Positions 6,908-6,940 of a stretch of DNA of 6,940 bases are shown in pieces. A program made the translations under genes and the position numbers. Within the stretch, counting starts at the first letter, position 1; the number at the start of each line of letters is the position of its first letter. The DNA is from Marinilabiliales bacterium. GTDB lineage: Bacteria > Bacteroidota > Bacteroidia > Bacteroidales > UBA12077. The stretch covers positions 1 to 6,940 of the forward strand of contig PKTC01000477.1 of NCBI GenBank assembly GCA_002869305.1, read 5' to 3'. The notes under the pieces were generated by a model, which had not been told where the DNA came from, ran no database searches, and was given only the letters and a program-made list of their open reading frames with translations.

Positions 6908-6940
6908 TTTCGTTCCTTTGGAACCACCTGATCCTGATAG

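Noticed and set aside
6877..6940. Possible C-terminus of a minus-strand gene (20 codons ending VPKERKTSRKPGVIE and TAA).
   Set aside because: The stretch is too short to judge. A second minus-strand frame is open there as well (to TGA at 6881-6883), and the hairpin-like repeat overlaps it. No family was recognised.

Overview
The window looks like ordinary chromosomal DNA from a Bacteroidota bacterium. The DNA is AT-rich and no gene has a clear Shine-Dalgarno sequence. The genes are an exported tricorn-type peptidase and an 800-residue-class MacB/FtsX permease, both common in that phylum. One candidate promoter has the Bacteroidota layout (TTTG, 19 bases, then a TAnnTT-type box). The exact genus cannot be told from the sequence.

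All genes lie on the minus strand, so transcription runs right to left. From the right: a short intergenic end with inverted repeats (6789-6940); a permease gene (4359-6788) split in frame by an amber codon at 4947-4949; an intergenic stretch with a terminator and a candidate promoter (4117-4358); a complete tricorn-like serine peptidase of 1085 residues (859-4116); a hairpin-rich intergenic stretch (640-858); and the first 213 residues of an AbgT-family transporter that runs off the left edge (1-639). No intergenic stretch exceeds 300 bases. No tRNA, rRNA, CRISPR array or insertion sequence was seen.

The genes are co-directional, but hairpins with a T-tract separate them, so they are probably separate transcription units and not one operon. 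Their roles are all at the cell envelope: a mechanotransmission-type or efflux permease, a periplasmic peptidase and an inner-membrane transporter. The sequence gives no direct evidence that they form one pathway.

The points most worth a second look are the TAG that cuts an otherwise intact permease and is followed at once by ATG, and a 32-base terminator hairpin that occurs twice almost unchanged, with a degenerate third copy at the right end. A 14-base motif upstream of two of the genes and a Gly in place of the first Ser of the tricorn tetrad are also noted. I did not find convincing evidence of a wholly new system.
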